From the NCBI GenBank assembly GCA_029263475.1, contig JAJCXK010000027.1:1-51535 (forward strand): a stretch of DNA of 51,535 nt, read 5' to 3'. This DNA is from Candidatus Nitrosopumilus sp. Lineage in GTDB: Archaea > Thermoproteota > Nitrososphaeria > Nitrososphaerales > Nitrosopumilaceae. Shown piece after piece: positions 16,710-25,329 of this stretch (position 1 is its first letter; each line of letters starts with the position of its first letter). The notes under the pieces are model-generated. The model did no database searches. It was given only the letters and a program-made list of their open reading frames with translations, and was not told the DNA's origin. A program made the translations under genes and the position numbers.

Positions 16710-16826
16710 ATGTCAAATAGTTGTGAATGCGGTATTTGTGATCACCACAAAGAATCTGAATGCGTTGAGAAAGAATGCAAGTGTTGTTTAAATTTTCATG
16801 AAAGATCAGGCTCTAAACTGAAATAG
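16710..16826 (+). CDS. 38-aa Cys-rich miniprotein A
   Basis: The ATG at 16710 encodes MSNSCECGICDHHKESECV followed by a KECKCCLNFHE core. Seven cysteines and three histidines in 38 residues suggest a metal cluster or zinc-binding knuckle. A TATA-like AAATTATATTC lies about 25 nt upstream. It ends 9 nt before the stop of a second Cys-rich gene on the other strand. Confidence 0.6.
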   Translation: MSNSCECGICDHHKESECVEKECKCCLNFHERSGSKLK

Positions 16827-16835
16827 TTATTTTTT

Positions 16836-16949
16836 TCAGGAATTTTTTCCATTATCATAGCAGCTGCATTTTTTTAGAACATGTCTTGAACAACCAAATA
16901 ATATATGATCATTGCATCCGCATAAAATACACCTTTTTTCACCCGTCAT
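16836..16949 (-). CDS. 37-aa Cys-rich miniprotein B
   Basis: Minus strand, MTGEKRCILCGCNDHILFG and then LKKCSCYDN. Six cysteines (CxxCxC, C, CxC) and two histidines. Its ATG overlaps the TGA of the upstream 124-aa gene as ATGA, so it is probably translated by coupling. The spacing C-(x)n-CxC-xDH-...-KKC-C resembles miniprotein A, which faces it. Confidence 0.6.
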   Translation of the reverse strand: MTGEKRCILCGCNDHILFGCSRHVLKKCSCYDNGKNS

Positions 16950-17320
16950 AACTTTTCAATCAACTCTTCCACACTTTCGATCATCTTCTTGTCTTCTAGC
17001 GCTTCAATTATTTTTAATCTCATATTTTTTACCCGGTGCATGTCATTAGAATATAACGGCGCCATGGTTTCAATTTCTTTTTCAAAAAAATAACTTTCCA
17101 AATAATTTTCAAGTTTAATCTGTAAGGGTTTAAAATCGGACTGGGGAATTTTTTTCTCATCAATATTATTTACTACGACCTTGATGAATCCATTAGTTTT
17201 GAGCATTATTTTGTTAATTCTTTCAAGTTCTCCAGGTTTATCGTGAATTTCTTTAAGAATGGTATAAGAATCAAGGATTTGAGAAAGGATTTTTTTCAGA
17301 TATTCGTTGTATGAAACCAT
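16946..17320 (-). CDS. Helical hypothetical protein, 124 aa
   Basis: All-helical, charged protein (MVSYNEYLKKILSQILDSYTILKEIHDKPGELERI...LEDKKMIESVEELIEKL). No recognised family. It heads a two-gene operon with Cys-rich miniprotein B (ATGA overlap), hinting that the small metal-binding protein is its partner. Confidence 0.6.
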   Translation of the reverse strand: MVSYNEYLKKILSQILDSYTILKEIHDKPGELERINKIMLKTNGFIKVVVNNIDEKKIPQSDFKPLQIKLENYLESYFFEKEIETMAPLYSNDMHRVKNMRLKIIEALEDKKMIESVEELIEKL

Positions 17321-17489
17321 ATTCGTATCTAAGATGCATCCAATCTAAAGGTTAAGAGGAAATAACATTCCGATACGTGAGATGATAATAATTTCAGATA
17401 TATTCATAGAATTCAAGCATAGTAAGCAGATTTACGTATCAAGGATTTACACATTTGCTTTAAATTATCACTGATTTTCAATAAGTACA

Positions 17490-18827
17490 ATGCAGGGTGA
17501 CGCATATCTCAAGTGTATTGGACCGCAATGCGGATTAAAATATCCAATTGAGAGTACCAATGTGCAATGTGAGAATGGTCACATGTTAGACGTAAAGTAC
17601 AAAAATAAACCACCTACAAGTTTGAAAGACGTTTTCTACAAAAGGCGAAATTCGGAAGGCAGTATTTTCAATGAAAGTGGAGTTTGGAGATTTCGTGAAT
17701 TATTGAATTTCTGTCAGATTGATACCGAGAATCTTGAAGAATGCTCAAAATATCTTGTATCTCTAGACGGTGCAGAAGGAAGACAGTCCAAGCCATATCG
17801 AATGTCAAAAGCTGCAGAATTCATCAACGTTTCAAATGATAATTTGTGGCTACAGCCAGAAGGATATAATCCAAGTGGATCATTCAAGGACAACGGAATG
17901 GTAACGGCAGTGACTCATGCAAAAATGGTCGGTGCAAAAAAAATTGTTTGTGCCTCAACGGGCAATACATCGGCATCAGCTGGAATGTTTGCTGCTAATG
18001 AGGGAATCAACTGCGATGTTTACATTCCTGCAGGTCAAATAGCCCCAGGAAAATTAAGTCAAGCATATCAGTTTGGAGCTCAGATTGTGGAAGTGGACGG
18101 GAATTTTGATGATGCGCTAAAGGAATCACTGGATGATGCCAAAAATCATGACGGCTATACTGTAAATTCAATCAACCCATTTAGAATAGAAGGTCAGAAA
18201 ACAATCCCTTTTAGAGCGTTAGAGTATCTTAATTGGGAATCCCCAGATTGGATAGTTTATCCAGGAGGTGCATTAGGAAACACATCTAGTTGTGGTAAAG
18301 CACTGATGGAACTATATGAATGGGGATGGATTAAAAAAATTCCAAGAATAGCAGTAATAAATTCTGAAGGTGCCAGTACACTTTCAGATCTGTATAACGG
18401 TAAATTTGAAGGGGAGGAACTGAGATGGAATAAAGGGAATCCAAATACGGAGTTAATCTCCAGGTATTATGATGATTTGGACAGTAAAGGGTTAAAACCA
18501 AAAACCAAAGCCACTGCAATTCAAATTGGCAGGCCTGCAAATATTTTGAAAGGTCTAAGGGCATTGGAATATACAAACGGTGTTGCAACCACCGTTTCAG
18601 ATTCCGAAATGCTGGACGGCATGTCTGTTGTGGGTCTAAACGGATTTGATTGTGAGATGGCATCAGGTGCATCAGTTGTAGGAATAAAAAAGCTTACCAA
18701 TGAAGGCATAATCAAGAAAGACGATGTTGTGATCGGAATTCTCACTGGCAGGCAAAAAGATGCAATGCTACCCGTAGATTATCATAATAATCCAAAGAAT
18801 GAATTTGCAATTCCACCCAAAAATTAG
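17490..18827 (+). CDS. thrC: Threonine synthase
   Basis: A 445-aa PLP enzyme converting O-phosphohomoserine to threonine. An N-terminal zinc-ribbon-like segment (C9, C14, C27 and H31 region) is typical of many archaeal ThrC. The PLP lysine is K133 in YNPSGSFKDNGM; ASTGNTSASAG and VYPGGALGNTSS line the cofactor phosphate pocket. A TATA-like TTTAAATTATC about 26 nt upstream points to a leaderless message. Together with the ammonia-lyase at 6793 it covers threonine synthesis and its diversion to isoleucine. Confidence 0.93.
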   Translation: MQGDAYLKCIGPQCGLKYPIESTNVQCENGHMLDVKYKNKPPTSLKDVFYKRRNSEGSIFNESGVWRFRELLNFCQIDTENLEECSKYLVSLDGAEGRQSKPYRMSKAAEFINVSNDNLWLQPEGYNPSGSFKDNGMVTAVTHAKMVGAKKIVCASTGNTSASAGMFAANEGINCDVYIPAGQIAPGKLSQAYQFGAQIVEVDGNFDDALKESLDDAKNHDGYTVNSINPFRIEGQKTIPFRALEYLNWESPDWIVYPGGALGNTSSCGKALMELYEWGWIKKIPRIAVINSEGASTLSDLYNGKFEGEELRWNKGNPNTELISRYYDDLDSKGLKPKTKATAIQIGRPANILKGLRALEYTNGVATTVSDSEMLDGMSVVGLNGFDCEMASGASVVGIKKLTNEGIIKKDDVVIGILTGRQKDAMLPVDYHNNPKNEFAIPPKN

Positions 18828-18977
18828 CCCCATTTTGAGACCCAATTTATCAAGAATGCGGGAACAATGTCTTAAGCCTTAAATCCATGTTTTATCAAGG
18901 GAACATAGCCAAAAGATGGTGCAAAATAACTAAATGAGTAAAAGATCAAGTTCTGAAAAAATACCATGGAGGACATC

Positions 18978-20231
18978 ATGGTAGATTTGTGGGTTGAAAT
19001 TACAACATTGGCAGTACTAATTGGATTATCAGGGTTTTTTAGCGGATTAGAGGTTGCTCTAGTAGGAATAAGAAAATCAAAAGTAATTCAATTATTCAAC
19101 GAAGGGAAGAAGGGCTCCAAAGCACTTCACAAATTAAAAATGAACCCAAGCTGGATGATGTCCAGCGTAAATCTTGGAAACAACTTGGTAAATGTTGGAG
19201 CGTCAGCTCTTGCCACAAGTCTAGCCATCAGGTTGTTTGGAAACGACGGATTAGGAATCGCTGTAGGAATAATGACATTTTTGATCCTAGTCTTTGGAGA
19301 AATTACCCCAAAAACATACTGCAATGCAAACTCTACAAAAGTTGCTTTAAAATATGCACCCGTATTACTTGCATTCAGCTATGCATTTTATCCAGTCGTA
19401 AAGTTCTTTGAAATAATTACTAAGGGCGTCGTAAAGCTAACAGGAAGTAGTAACACACCACCACCGATTACCGAGGAAGAAATCAAGGGCGTGATTGATC
19501 AGGGATTAGAAGAGAAAGCCATAGAAAAGGAAGAGATGGAATTAGTTCACGGTGCTCTAAAATTTGACGATACAGTAATTCGTTCTGTGATGACCCCAAG
19601 AACAAAAATGTTTTCGTTGAATTCCAAAATGCTACTTTTTGAGGCGTTACCACAGATTAATCAGAGCGGACATTCAAGAATTCCAATTTTTGGGAGTTCG
19701 AGTGACGACATTGTAGGATTTATTCATGTCAGAGATGTTCTCAAAGAGTTAGAGAGAGATAACAAAATGGTGAGTCTTGAACAGATAGCAAGAAATGCTG
19801 TTTTTGCATCACAAGAAAAAATGGTCAGCGCATTGCTAAAGGAAATGAAGGGAAGAAAAACACACATGGCAATAGTGGTGGATGAGCATGGAGGGGTAGA
19901 GGGCCTCGTTACTCTAGAAGATCTGCTTGAGGAGATAGTAGGAGAGATCGAAGATGAAACAGATTTGACAAGACAGGCAGAATATGAAAGAATTGATCAA
20001 GACACAATAATCACGAATGGTGATATCGAGATAGATACAATCAACGAGATCTTCGATGCAAAAGTTCCCGAAGGTGATGATTACGCATCGCTTAATGGGT
20101 TATTACACGAGCGACTACAAGACATACCACAGGAAGGAGACAAAGTAGAGATTGATGACTTGAGAATAGTCGTAGAAAAAGTTTCAAAGAACATTCCCGG
20201 GAAAATAAGAATTGAAAAGATTGACAGCTAG
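18978..20231 (+). CDS. CNNM/CorC-type membrane protein (DUF21, CBS pair, CorC_HlyC)
   Basis: A 417-aa protein. The DUF21 transmembrane domain (about 1-175) has the MSSVNLGNNLVNVG and FGEITPKTY signatures, followed by a CBS pair (about 195-320, VMTPRTKMFSL and HMAIVVDEHGGVEGLVTLEDLLEEIVGEI) and a C-terminal CorC_HlyC domain. Family members carry out or regulate Mg/Co efflux or related cation transport. Two in-frame ATGs exist: GGAGG (18968-18972) overlaps the first (18966) and sits 5 nt before the second (18978), so the second is chosen. Its stop interlocks with that of GAPDH. Confidence 0.88.
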   Translation: MVDLWVEITTLAVLIGLSGFFSGLEVALVGIRKSKVIQLFNEGKKGSKALHKLKMNPSWMMSSVNLGNNLVNVGASALATSLAIRLFGNDGLGIAVGIMTFLILVFGEITPKTYCNANSTKVALKYAPVLLAFSYAFYPVVKFFEIITKGVVKLTGSSNTPPPITEEEIKGVIDQGLEEKAIEKEEMELVHGALKFDDTVIRSVMTPRTKMFSLNSKMLLFEALPQINQSGHSRIPIFGSSSDDIVGFIHVRDVLKELERDNKMVSLEQIARNAVFASQEKMVSALLKEMKGRKTHMAIVVDEHGGVEGLVTLEDLLEEIVGEIEDETDLTRQAEYERIDQDTIITNGDIEIDTINEIFDAKVPEGDDYASLNGLLHERLQDIPQEGDKVEIDDLRIVVEKVSKNIPGKIRIEKIDS

Positions 20232-21280
20232 TCTTTTTTGGCAAAATGTTCTTGCAACTTCTGCTTCTTTGCCTGCATGCTAAATATTGATTCGGTATGA
20301 CTAAATGCATCCCGATAAGACTTTCCAAACAGCATTGCCTGCATTAGCATGTGGTTTTCAGGGATTACGATTCCAGTCTGATCATCAGAGTACATCATTT
20401 GGACGGTGTCTCCAATGGACACGGTCATGTTTGCGTGAATGTGTATCATGTTGGTATCAGTAAAGTTAAAGCCCATGGTTTGAGCATAGTCTCTAACATC
20501 CTTGGTACCCTTTGCAGTCCACAACGTTGCAACACCAAATTCATTTGCAAATATTTCGTGAATTTCAGAGGGCTTTGGTGCGGTGTCCTTGAATCGAATA
20601 TCCATAATGTGCAAGTGCATTTGTCTTGTAGGAATCTTGATTGCACGTACGTAAAGTGGGGCATCTTTTCCAAAATAGAGCTTGACATCATCTCCATGAT
20701 GTGGTTTTTCAGTCATTTCTATCGTATCTGAAAGTTTCTTTTCTGTCTGCTCAATATCGGCCCATCTTCTGACAAGTGTCACATCAAATCTGATCAATCG
20801 GTCACCAAACTTGTCCCTTAATGGTTCAAGGATGCGACCCATCCCAGTCACATTACAGCTACCTTGCATAACATGGTGCTTTCCCAATGCTTGATCATAA
20901 TTTGCTCTAGAATTAAACAGTAAGTCAGAAACGGATTCGGATCCAATTGTAGATTCTCCGCCCTGATAAATTGCAGGAATGTCTCTTGGCTCATAGAGAT
21001 TTTTCTTGTTCTTGAAGCCATGTCCTCCCGGGGCTGCATCCACTACCAAATCACATTCATCAAGTGCAGACTCCAAGGTTCCTGAAATTTTAAAATTTGA
21101 GAAGTCATCTAGTTTTTTTTCTGGAACATATACGCCTAGACCCTTGGAAATTGCCTCCTCAACCTTTGCATCAGGAGAATACTTTCCAACTCCAATTACA
21201 CGTATTTCAGGATCATCTTTTAGAAAAGAGACAATTCTACTGCCGATTGATCCATAACCATTGACAAATACCTTCTTCAT
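20228..21280 (-). CDS. gap: Type II (archaeal) glyceraldehyde-3-phosphate dehydrogenase
   Basis: A 350-aa protein with an N-terminal NAD(P)-binding fold (VFVNGYGSIGSRIV), VVDAAPGGHGFKNK, and the catalytic Cys in MQGSCNVTGMGR (about C142). Archaeal phosphorylating GAPDH reversibly converts glyceraldehyde-3-phosphate to 1,3-bisphosphoglycerate and serves mainly gluconeogenesis in autotrophic thaumarchaea. Length matches the family. Convergent with the CorC-like gene, with overlapping stops. Confidence 0.93.
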   Translation of the reverse strand: MKKVFVNGYGSIGSRIVSFLKDDPEIRVIGVGKYSPDAKVEEAISKGLGVYVPEKKLDDFSNFKISGTLESALDECDLVVDAAPGGHGFKNKKNLYEPRDIPAIYQGGESTIGSESVSDLLFNSRANYDQALGKHHVMQGSCNVTGMGRILEPLRDKFGDRLIRFDVTLVRRWADIEQTEKKLSDTIEMTEKPHHGDDVKLYFGKDAPLYVRAIKIPTRQMHLHIMDIRFKDTAPKPSEIHEIFANEFGVATLWTAKGTKDVRDYAQTMGFNFTDTNMIHIHANMTVSIGDTVQMMYSDDQTGIVIPENHMLMQAMLFGKSYRDAFSHTESIFSMQAKKQKLQEHFAKKD

Positions 21281-21346
21281 GAATCTGGTATAATTGACCC
21301 ATTTATTTAGTTTTTAAACCCTGCCTAATTCGGCAACCAAAAAGAA

Positions 21347-21472
21347 CTGGAAAACGGAGCTGATGCGAAACGGATTAAACTGGACCTTGTAAAGATCATC
21401 GAAGATATTTTTTATAAAAATCAGAATATGCAAATTGCACAGAGGACAATTCAACACAGTGACAAATATTGA
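21347..21472 (+). CDS. Candidate small ORF with CTG start
   Basis: The frame from 21329 (just after a TAA) to the TGA at 21472 reads ELENGADAKRIKLDLVKII... and then NMQIAQRTIQHSDKY, which has normal protein composition. The only plausible start is CTG at 21347; a TATA-like TTTTTAAA at about 21311-21318 would place transcription start close to it. It may be a non-canonically initiated gene or a decayed one. Confidence 0.35.
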   Translation: MENGADAKRIKLDLVKIIEDIFYKNQNMQIAQRTIQHSDKY

Positions 21473-21524
21473 AAAACAAAGAATCGTATGAACTCTTTAA
21501 ATTCGAGGATTTCAAACTTGACTT

Positions 21525-21824
21525 GTGGGATTTTTATCAAACTTCAAAAAAGATATCGAATCTGCAAAAAGAGAAAAGGCATCACAGATGAATGGTAAAC
21601 ATCTCAAAAAATTGTTAAAAAAATTCAAGGAAGAACGAGATCGAATTGAAAAAAAGACAGGAAGCAGGCCGCAAATTGATCAAAGTACACAAATGTTTAT
21701 GCAAAAAGTTCTAACAGCATGGATTGACGAAGGAAGAGACATTGACGAAGAAAGGTTTTGGAAGGAGGTAGACCATAACAGGCAATTCACTCACACCATA
21801 GAATACTATGAGAGAAGACACTGA
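21525..21824 (+). CDS. Hypothetical protein, 99 aa
   Basis: GTG start. Basic helical N-terminus (FKKDIESAKREKASQMNGKHLKKLLKKFKEERDRIE) and a conserved-looking end (DEGRDIDEERFWKEVDHNRQFTHTIEYYERRH) with possible metal-binding His/Glu residues. No family recognised. Confidence 0.55.
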   Translation: MGFLSNFKKDIESAKREKASQMNGKHLKKLLKKFKEERDRIEKKTGSRPQIDQSTQMFMQKVLTAWIDEGRDIDEERFWKEVDHNRQFTHTIEYYERRH

Positions 21825-22140
21825 AATATGCCTAATTGTCAAATTCTTCAAGAATACCGTTAAAGTTTCAAAAGAATCGTATTGACAAGAATAGATGAAC
21901 TAGTGTAGACAATTAATTATTTGTTAAGGAATTAAAACAATGTACCAGTAATTTCCAAATCAGTCCACGTTCACAATATAGGGTTTAACACATCATGTAA
22001 TTTCCAAACAGGAACATATTTTTTGAAAAATCACAAAGATGAAATTCACCAAATGGACATTTGTAAAAACAGTTAGACTTTATCAGAATTAAACATACAA
22101 TTTTTTTCTAAAATCATAATTAAATCACAAAAGACTAAAT
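21825..22140. other. Intergenic region without a gene
   Basis: About 315 bp, very AT-rich. A short phrase GTAATTTCCAAA occurs twice (about 21946 and 21999). TGGACATTTGTAAA at 22054-22067 is a poor match to the palindrome found at 42-49 kb. Nothing else is supported. Confidence 0.4.
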
Positions 22141-22150
22141 GTATATAAAA
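22141..22150 (+). promoter_or_regulatory. TATA box of the DsbA-like gene
   Basis: GTATATAAAA, about 15-23 nt upstream of the TTG start at 22164, the best canonical archaeal TATA element in the window. The spacing implies a leaderless mRNA. Confidence 0.5.
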
Positions 22151-22163
22151 AAATCAGACAACA

Positions 22164-22868
22164 TTGATTCATGGTCCGTCTCTTGCAATAGGTGCAGGGA
22201 TTGCATCAATTACAATAATCATTGCATTTGTGGCATTAAGTGGAACTTCAGAACAAGTAGAGCTTTCAATAGAACCAACTCCAACCATTCAGCAGTCAGG
22301 TCCCCCAAAAATTACGTTGAATACATTCTTGGCAAACGGCTCACCCATACTAGGGAATTCTGATGCTCCCATCACACTAGTTGAATTCGGGGACTATCAA
22401 TGTCATTTTTGCAACGTATTTTTCCACTCAACTGAGGATGACATTCTAGAAAAATACGTCAAAACAGGAAAAGTTAAAATGATTTTCAAAGATTACAACA
22501 TAATAGGCCCCGATTCGATAAACGCCTCACACGGCACCCATTGTGCAAATGACCAAGGATTGTTCTGGGAATATCACGACATACTGTATTCCAATTGGAC
22601 AGGGGAAAATAACGGATGGGCATCATCAGAAAATCTTGGCAAGTTTGCTCAGGAAATTGGTTTGGACATGGACAAATGGTCTGAATGCATGGTGAATGGA
22701 CAGCACTCAAAAAGAATCCTTGCCAGTAATGAGGATGCGGGGAAATTGGGATTGACAGGCACGCCTGCATTCTTTGTAATTGGACCAGACGGTAAAACAA
22801 CCAAACTTTTTGGAGCACAACCTCTCGAAGTGTTTGAGAGAATTTTTGAAGAGGAATTAAAAAAATAA
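22164..22868 (+). CDS. DsbA-family thiol oxidoreductase, membrane-anchored (copy 1)
   Basis: A 234-aa protein. An N-terminal signal anchor (about 6-27, LAIGAGIASITIIIAFVAL) places the catalytic domain outside the membrane. The thioredoxin motif is CHFC in FGDYQCHFCNVFF, the helical insert includes HCANDQGLFWEYHDILY, and the cis-Pro loop is LTGTPAFFVIGPDG. It probably forms or isomerises disulfides in extracytoplasmic proteins. TTG start chosen from the TATA position. A second DsbA with CPFC lies at 48639-49433. Confidence 0.88.
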   Translation: MIHGPSLAIGAGIASITIIIAFVALSGTSEQVELSIEPTPTIQQSGPPKITLNTFLANGSPILGNSDAPITLVEFGDYQCHFCNVFFHSTEDDILEKYVKTGKVKMIFKDYNIIGPDSINASHGTHCANDQGLFWEYHDILYSNWTGENNGWASSENLGKFAQEIGLDMDKWSECMVNGQHSKRILASNEDAGKLGLTGTPAFFVIGPDGKTTKLFGAQPLEVFERIFEEELKK

Positions 22869-22979
22869 TTCATTCGATCAATTTATTGTGAATCTATCAA
22901 TAAAAAATACAAAAATTCCCTTCCTAGTCACACAGAATTAACCCAATATCCTTATTAGTGAATTTTTGTGAGCTAGCTT

Positions 22980-24374
22980 ATGGCAGCTGGCATAGACGAT
23001 ATCGCAATTTACATTCCTCGTTTGTATATTGACGCATCAGATTTTGCAGTCAATAGAGGATTAGACCCAATTAAATTGCAAAAAGGTCTAGGAGTTTCCC
23101 AAATGGCCATAGTCGATGCAAATCAAGATCCAGCATGTCTTGCGGCAAACGCATGTTTGCAAATAATGCAAAAAAACAAGTTGTCACCAGAAGACATAGG
23201 GAGGTTATACATATCGACGGAATCTGCATTTGATGAGTCAAAGGCAATGAACTCATATGTCATAGGAATGCTGGAGCAGGTTTACGGTCAAGGTGCCTTC
23301 GAGCATTGCGGGGGTGTAGAGACCAAGTTTGCTTGCGTAAGTGGGTCGTATGCACTTTATGATAATGCCAATTGGATTAGAGCCGGAGAGGCTGATGGAA
23401 AATATGCACTTGTTGTAGTTTCAGACATTGCAAAATATGACATGGGTTCTAGCGGAGAGATGACTCAAGGCGCGGGGGCAGTAGTCATGCTTCTCAATAA
23501 CAATCCAAGGTTGTTAGCATTTGACCCCAAAGTAACATCAACGTCAATCAAAGACGAATATGATTTTTACAGGCCTTTTGGAAAAGAGACCCCCATCGTT
23601 CACGGGCAATATTCCAATTTACTATACATGATACAAGTGAGAAAGGCTCTAGAATCATACAAGAAAAAAGTACTTTCCACGGGCTTGATCAAGATGGGAG
23701 AGGACGAAACCATTTTGGATCATATGGATTACATCAACATGCACCTGCCATACAGTAACATGGGAAAGAAGGCACTGGCATATCTGGTGAGACATGAATG
23801 GAGACAGCTTCCACGATGGGAAAACATACTTGACGATATTGGAATGAAAGAGCCAATTCCAAAGGATCCACGCGGAACCATCGAATCAGTACTGGGTGAT
23901 GAGGAATTCATGGCAAAAGATCATGAGTTTACCAAATTATTTACCACGACTCCAGAATATCAGGAAGTCTATGAATCAAAACTATCCAGCTCCCTTATTG
24001 CATCATCTATGATTGGTAATCTATATACCGCATCACTTTATCTCGGATTTAGAAGCAGTCTAGAATTCGAACATAAGAAAGGAATCGACTTGGAAGGAAA
24101 GAGAATAGGATTCGGCTCTTATGGTAGTGGAAGCAGTGCAATGGTATTCAGCGGAGTCGTTCAACCCGATTTCAAAGAAATCATAAGCCGCATGGATTTG
24201 AAAGCAGAGATTGGGAATAGACGAAAGCTTACATGGGAAGAGTACGAGGAATTACATGAAAACAAGCTGACACCTGAAGAATCTATGGTGCATACAAACA
24301 AGGAATTTGTTTTGGTTGACGTGCAAACAGACAAGGAAAACAGGGGAGAAAGGCGTTATGTCTTCAACGAATAA
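22980..24374 (+). CDS. Hydroxymethylglutaryl-CoA synthase
   Basis: A 464-aa thiolase-fold enzyme that condenses acetyl-CoA and acetoacetyl-CoA to HMG-CoA for mevalonate and archaeal isoprenoid lipid synthesis. The catalytic residues are visible: Glu in STESAFDESK (about E81), Cys in ETKFACVSGSYAL (about C119) and His in NMHLPYSNMGKKA (about H255). The C-terminal half has a long helical insertion typical of the larger HMGCS forms. No thiolase or DUF35 gene adjoins it; those are at 12588-14014. Confidence 0.93.
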   Translation: MAAGIDDIAIYIPRLYIDASDFAVNRGLDPIKLQKGLGVSQMAIVDANQDPACLAANACLQIMQKNKLSPEDIGRLYISTESAFDESKAMNSYVIGMLEQVYGQGAFEHCGGVETKFACVSGSYALYDNANWIRAGEADGKYALVVVSDIAKYDMGSSGEMTQGAGAVVMLLNNNPRLLAFDPKVTSTSIKDEYDFYRPFGKETPIVHGQYSNLLYMIQVRKALESYKKKVLSTGLIKMGEDETILDHMDYINMHLPYSNMGKKALAYLVRHEWRQLPRWENILDDIGMKEPIPKDPRGTIESVLGDEEFMAKDHEFTKLFTTTPEYQEVYESKLSSSLIASSMIGNLYTASLYLGFRSSLEFEHKKGIDLEGKRIGFGSYGSGSSAMVFSGVVQPDFKEIISRMDLKAEIGNRRKLTWEEYEELHENKLTPEESMVHTNKEFVLVDVQTDKENRGERRYVFNE

Positions 24375-24448
24375 ACAATCATACAGTTAGGATCTCCTCA
24401 AACTGCAAAATATTCTGGAACAAATTATACTGATTAACAGAAAAACTT

Positions 24449-24610
24449 TCAGTCTTGACATTTAGAACAGTATGTAGCAAATAAGTTCGCACTAGGATTA
24501 TATTTTGTATTGGGATCGGGCTCGTTAGTGCAAACCCTATTCCCATTTCTTACTATGTGTATCATGCCATCTGCCAAAATGAAATAACCGATAGGCTTTT
24601 TTTCAGTCAT
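24449..24610 (-). CDS. 53-aa protein with C-terminal CxxC
   Basis: Minus strand: MTEKKPIGYFILADGMIHI, then RVCTNEPD, and a CSKC pair at the end. It looks like a beta-rich zinc-ribbon-type domain with only half of its Cys ligands. An 11-codon ORF ending in the overlapping ATGA just upstream encodes MQCPCCNWNEP, which would supply the missing CxxC if the two were one gene. Confidence 0.55.
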   Translation of the reverse strand: MTEKKPIGYFILADGMIHIVRNGNRVCTNEPDPNTKYNPSANLFATYCSKCQD

Positions 24611-24642
24611 GGCTCATTCCAATTACAACAGGGACATTGCAT
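24607..24642 (-). other. 11-codon CPCC micro-ORF
   Basis: ATG at 24642 encodes MQCPCCNWNEP and its stop overlaps the start of the 53-aa gene (ATGA). One extra base at the GAGCC/ATG junction would join the frames into a two-CxxC zinc-ribbon protein. Either a coupled leader peptide or a frameshifted N-terminus. Confidence 0.35.
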
Positions 24643-24645
24643 CAA

Positions 24646-24837
24646 TTACACCTTGGAGTTTTCAGTTTTGGCCTCTGCAAGACCCGCCATCTTCCCCTTG
24701 ATAAAAGCAAGATCATATGTCCTAAGCAACACCTCTTCTCCATCCTGCATGTTGGTCTGCAGGTGTCTTGCCATATTTTTAAGAATTTCATCTTTTGACG
24801 GAATATCAGGGTTTTCAGTCACTTTATTTCTCAACAA
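24646..24837 (-). CDS. Small helical protein, 63 aa
   Basis: TTG start. MLRNKVTENPDIPSKDEILKNMARHLQTNMQDGEEVLLRTYDLAFIKGKMAGLAEAK: an amphipathic helical protein without a recognised family. It sits immediately upstream of the CPCC micro-ORF and the 53-aa gene on the same strand, with 3 nt between its stop and the micro-ORF, so they form one small operon. Confidence 0.5.
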   Translation of the reverse strand: MLRNKVTENPDIPSKDEILKNMARHLQTNMQDGEEVLLRTYDLAFIKGKMAGLAEAKTENSKV

Positions 24838-24900
24838 TACCCATACATTATAACCTGATCTGCAAGTCTTCTAATCTTTTGCAATTTTCAATTTCGACAA

Positions 24901-25218
24901 TTATCGAGACGGTCTCTTAAACCCCTGCTGTATGATGCAGTTTGACGCAGAAGTGTTTTCAAACCTTCTATCTAATTTTTTCTTTTTTGACTTATCATCA
25001 CTCATAATTTTCTCGATTATGAAGGTTTTTTCCACGGACGGTTCAGATTCAACATCAGTGTAAATGATATTCGTTGCGGATGTATTTTTAGAAGGTTTAT
25101 TGAATTTTTTCTTTTTTTGAAGATCGACATCAGTTGGCGTTTTTTGCGACCAAGAAATATTCTTGGTGTCCGATGAAGAAGATCTTTCAATGTTATAATC
25201 TCCCAAAGATTTAGTCAT
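24901..25218 (-). CDS. Low-complexity protein with a duplicated KKKK...NTSA motif
   Basis: A 105-aa, Ser/Lys-rich, probably disordered protein. Two internal repeats are visible: KKKKFNKPSKNTSATNII and KKKKLDRRFENTSASNCII, separated by an acidic linker. No family recognised. The ATG is 23 nt downstream of a 17-bp promoter element shared with the next minus-strand gene to the right. Confidence 0.55.
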   Translation of the reverse strand: MTKSLGDYNIERSSSSDTKNISWSQKTPTDVDLQKKKKFNKPSKNTSATNIIYTDVESEPSVEKTFIIEKIMSDDKSKKKKLDRRFENTSASNCIIQQGFKRPSR

Positions 25219-25240
25219 GCTGTAACAACTCGCATTACCG

Positions 25241-25257
25241 ACTTAAGCGTATGGATT
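25241..25257 (-). promoter_or_regulatory. Promoter element copy 1 (AATCCATACGCTTAAGT)
   Basis: Exact 17-bp duplicate of the sequence at 25997-26013. On the minus strand the CTTAAG core occupies the TATA position of the 105-aa gene, with the ATG 23 nt downstream of the element. Confidence 0.6.
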
Positions 25258-25329
25258 GATGCTCGACACGATACCATGGAGAAATACAGGATTTTTTGGC
25301 GTTTTAGATTTAATGTGGTAGAAAACAGG

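Noticed and set aside
22054..22067. TGGACATTTGTAAA as an operator for the first DsbA gene
   Set aside because: Two mismatches in one arm and about 100 bp from the start; not good enough to join the palindrome set.
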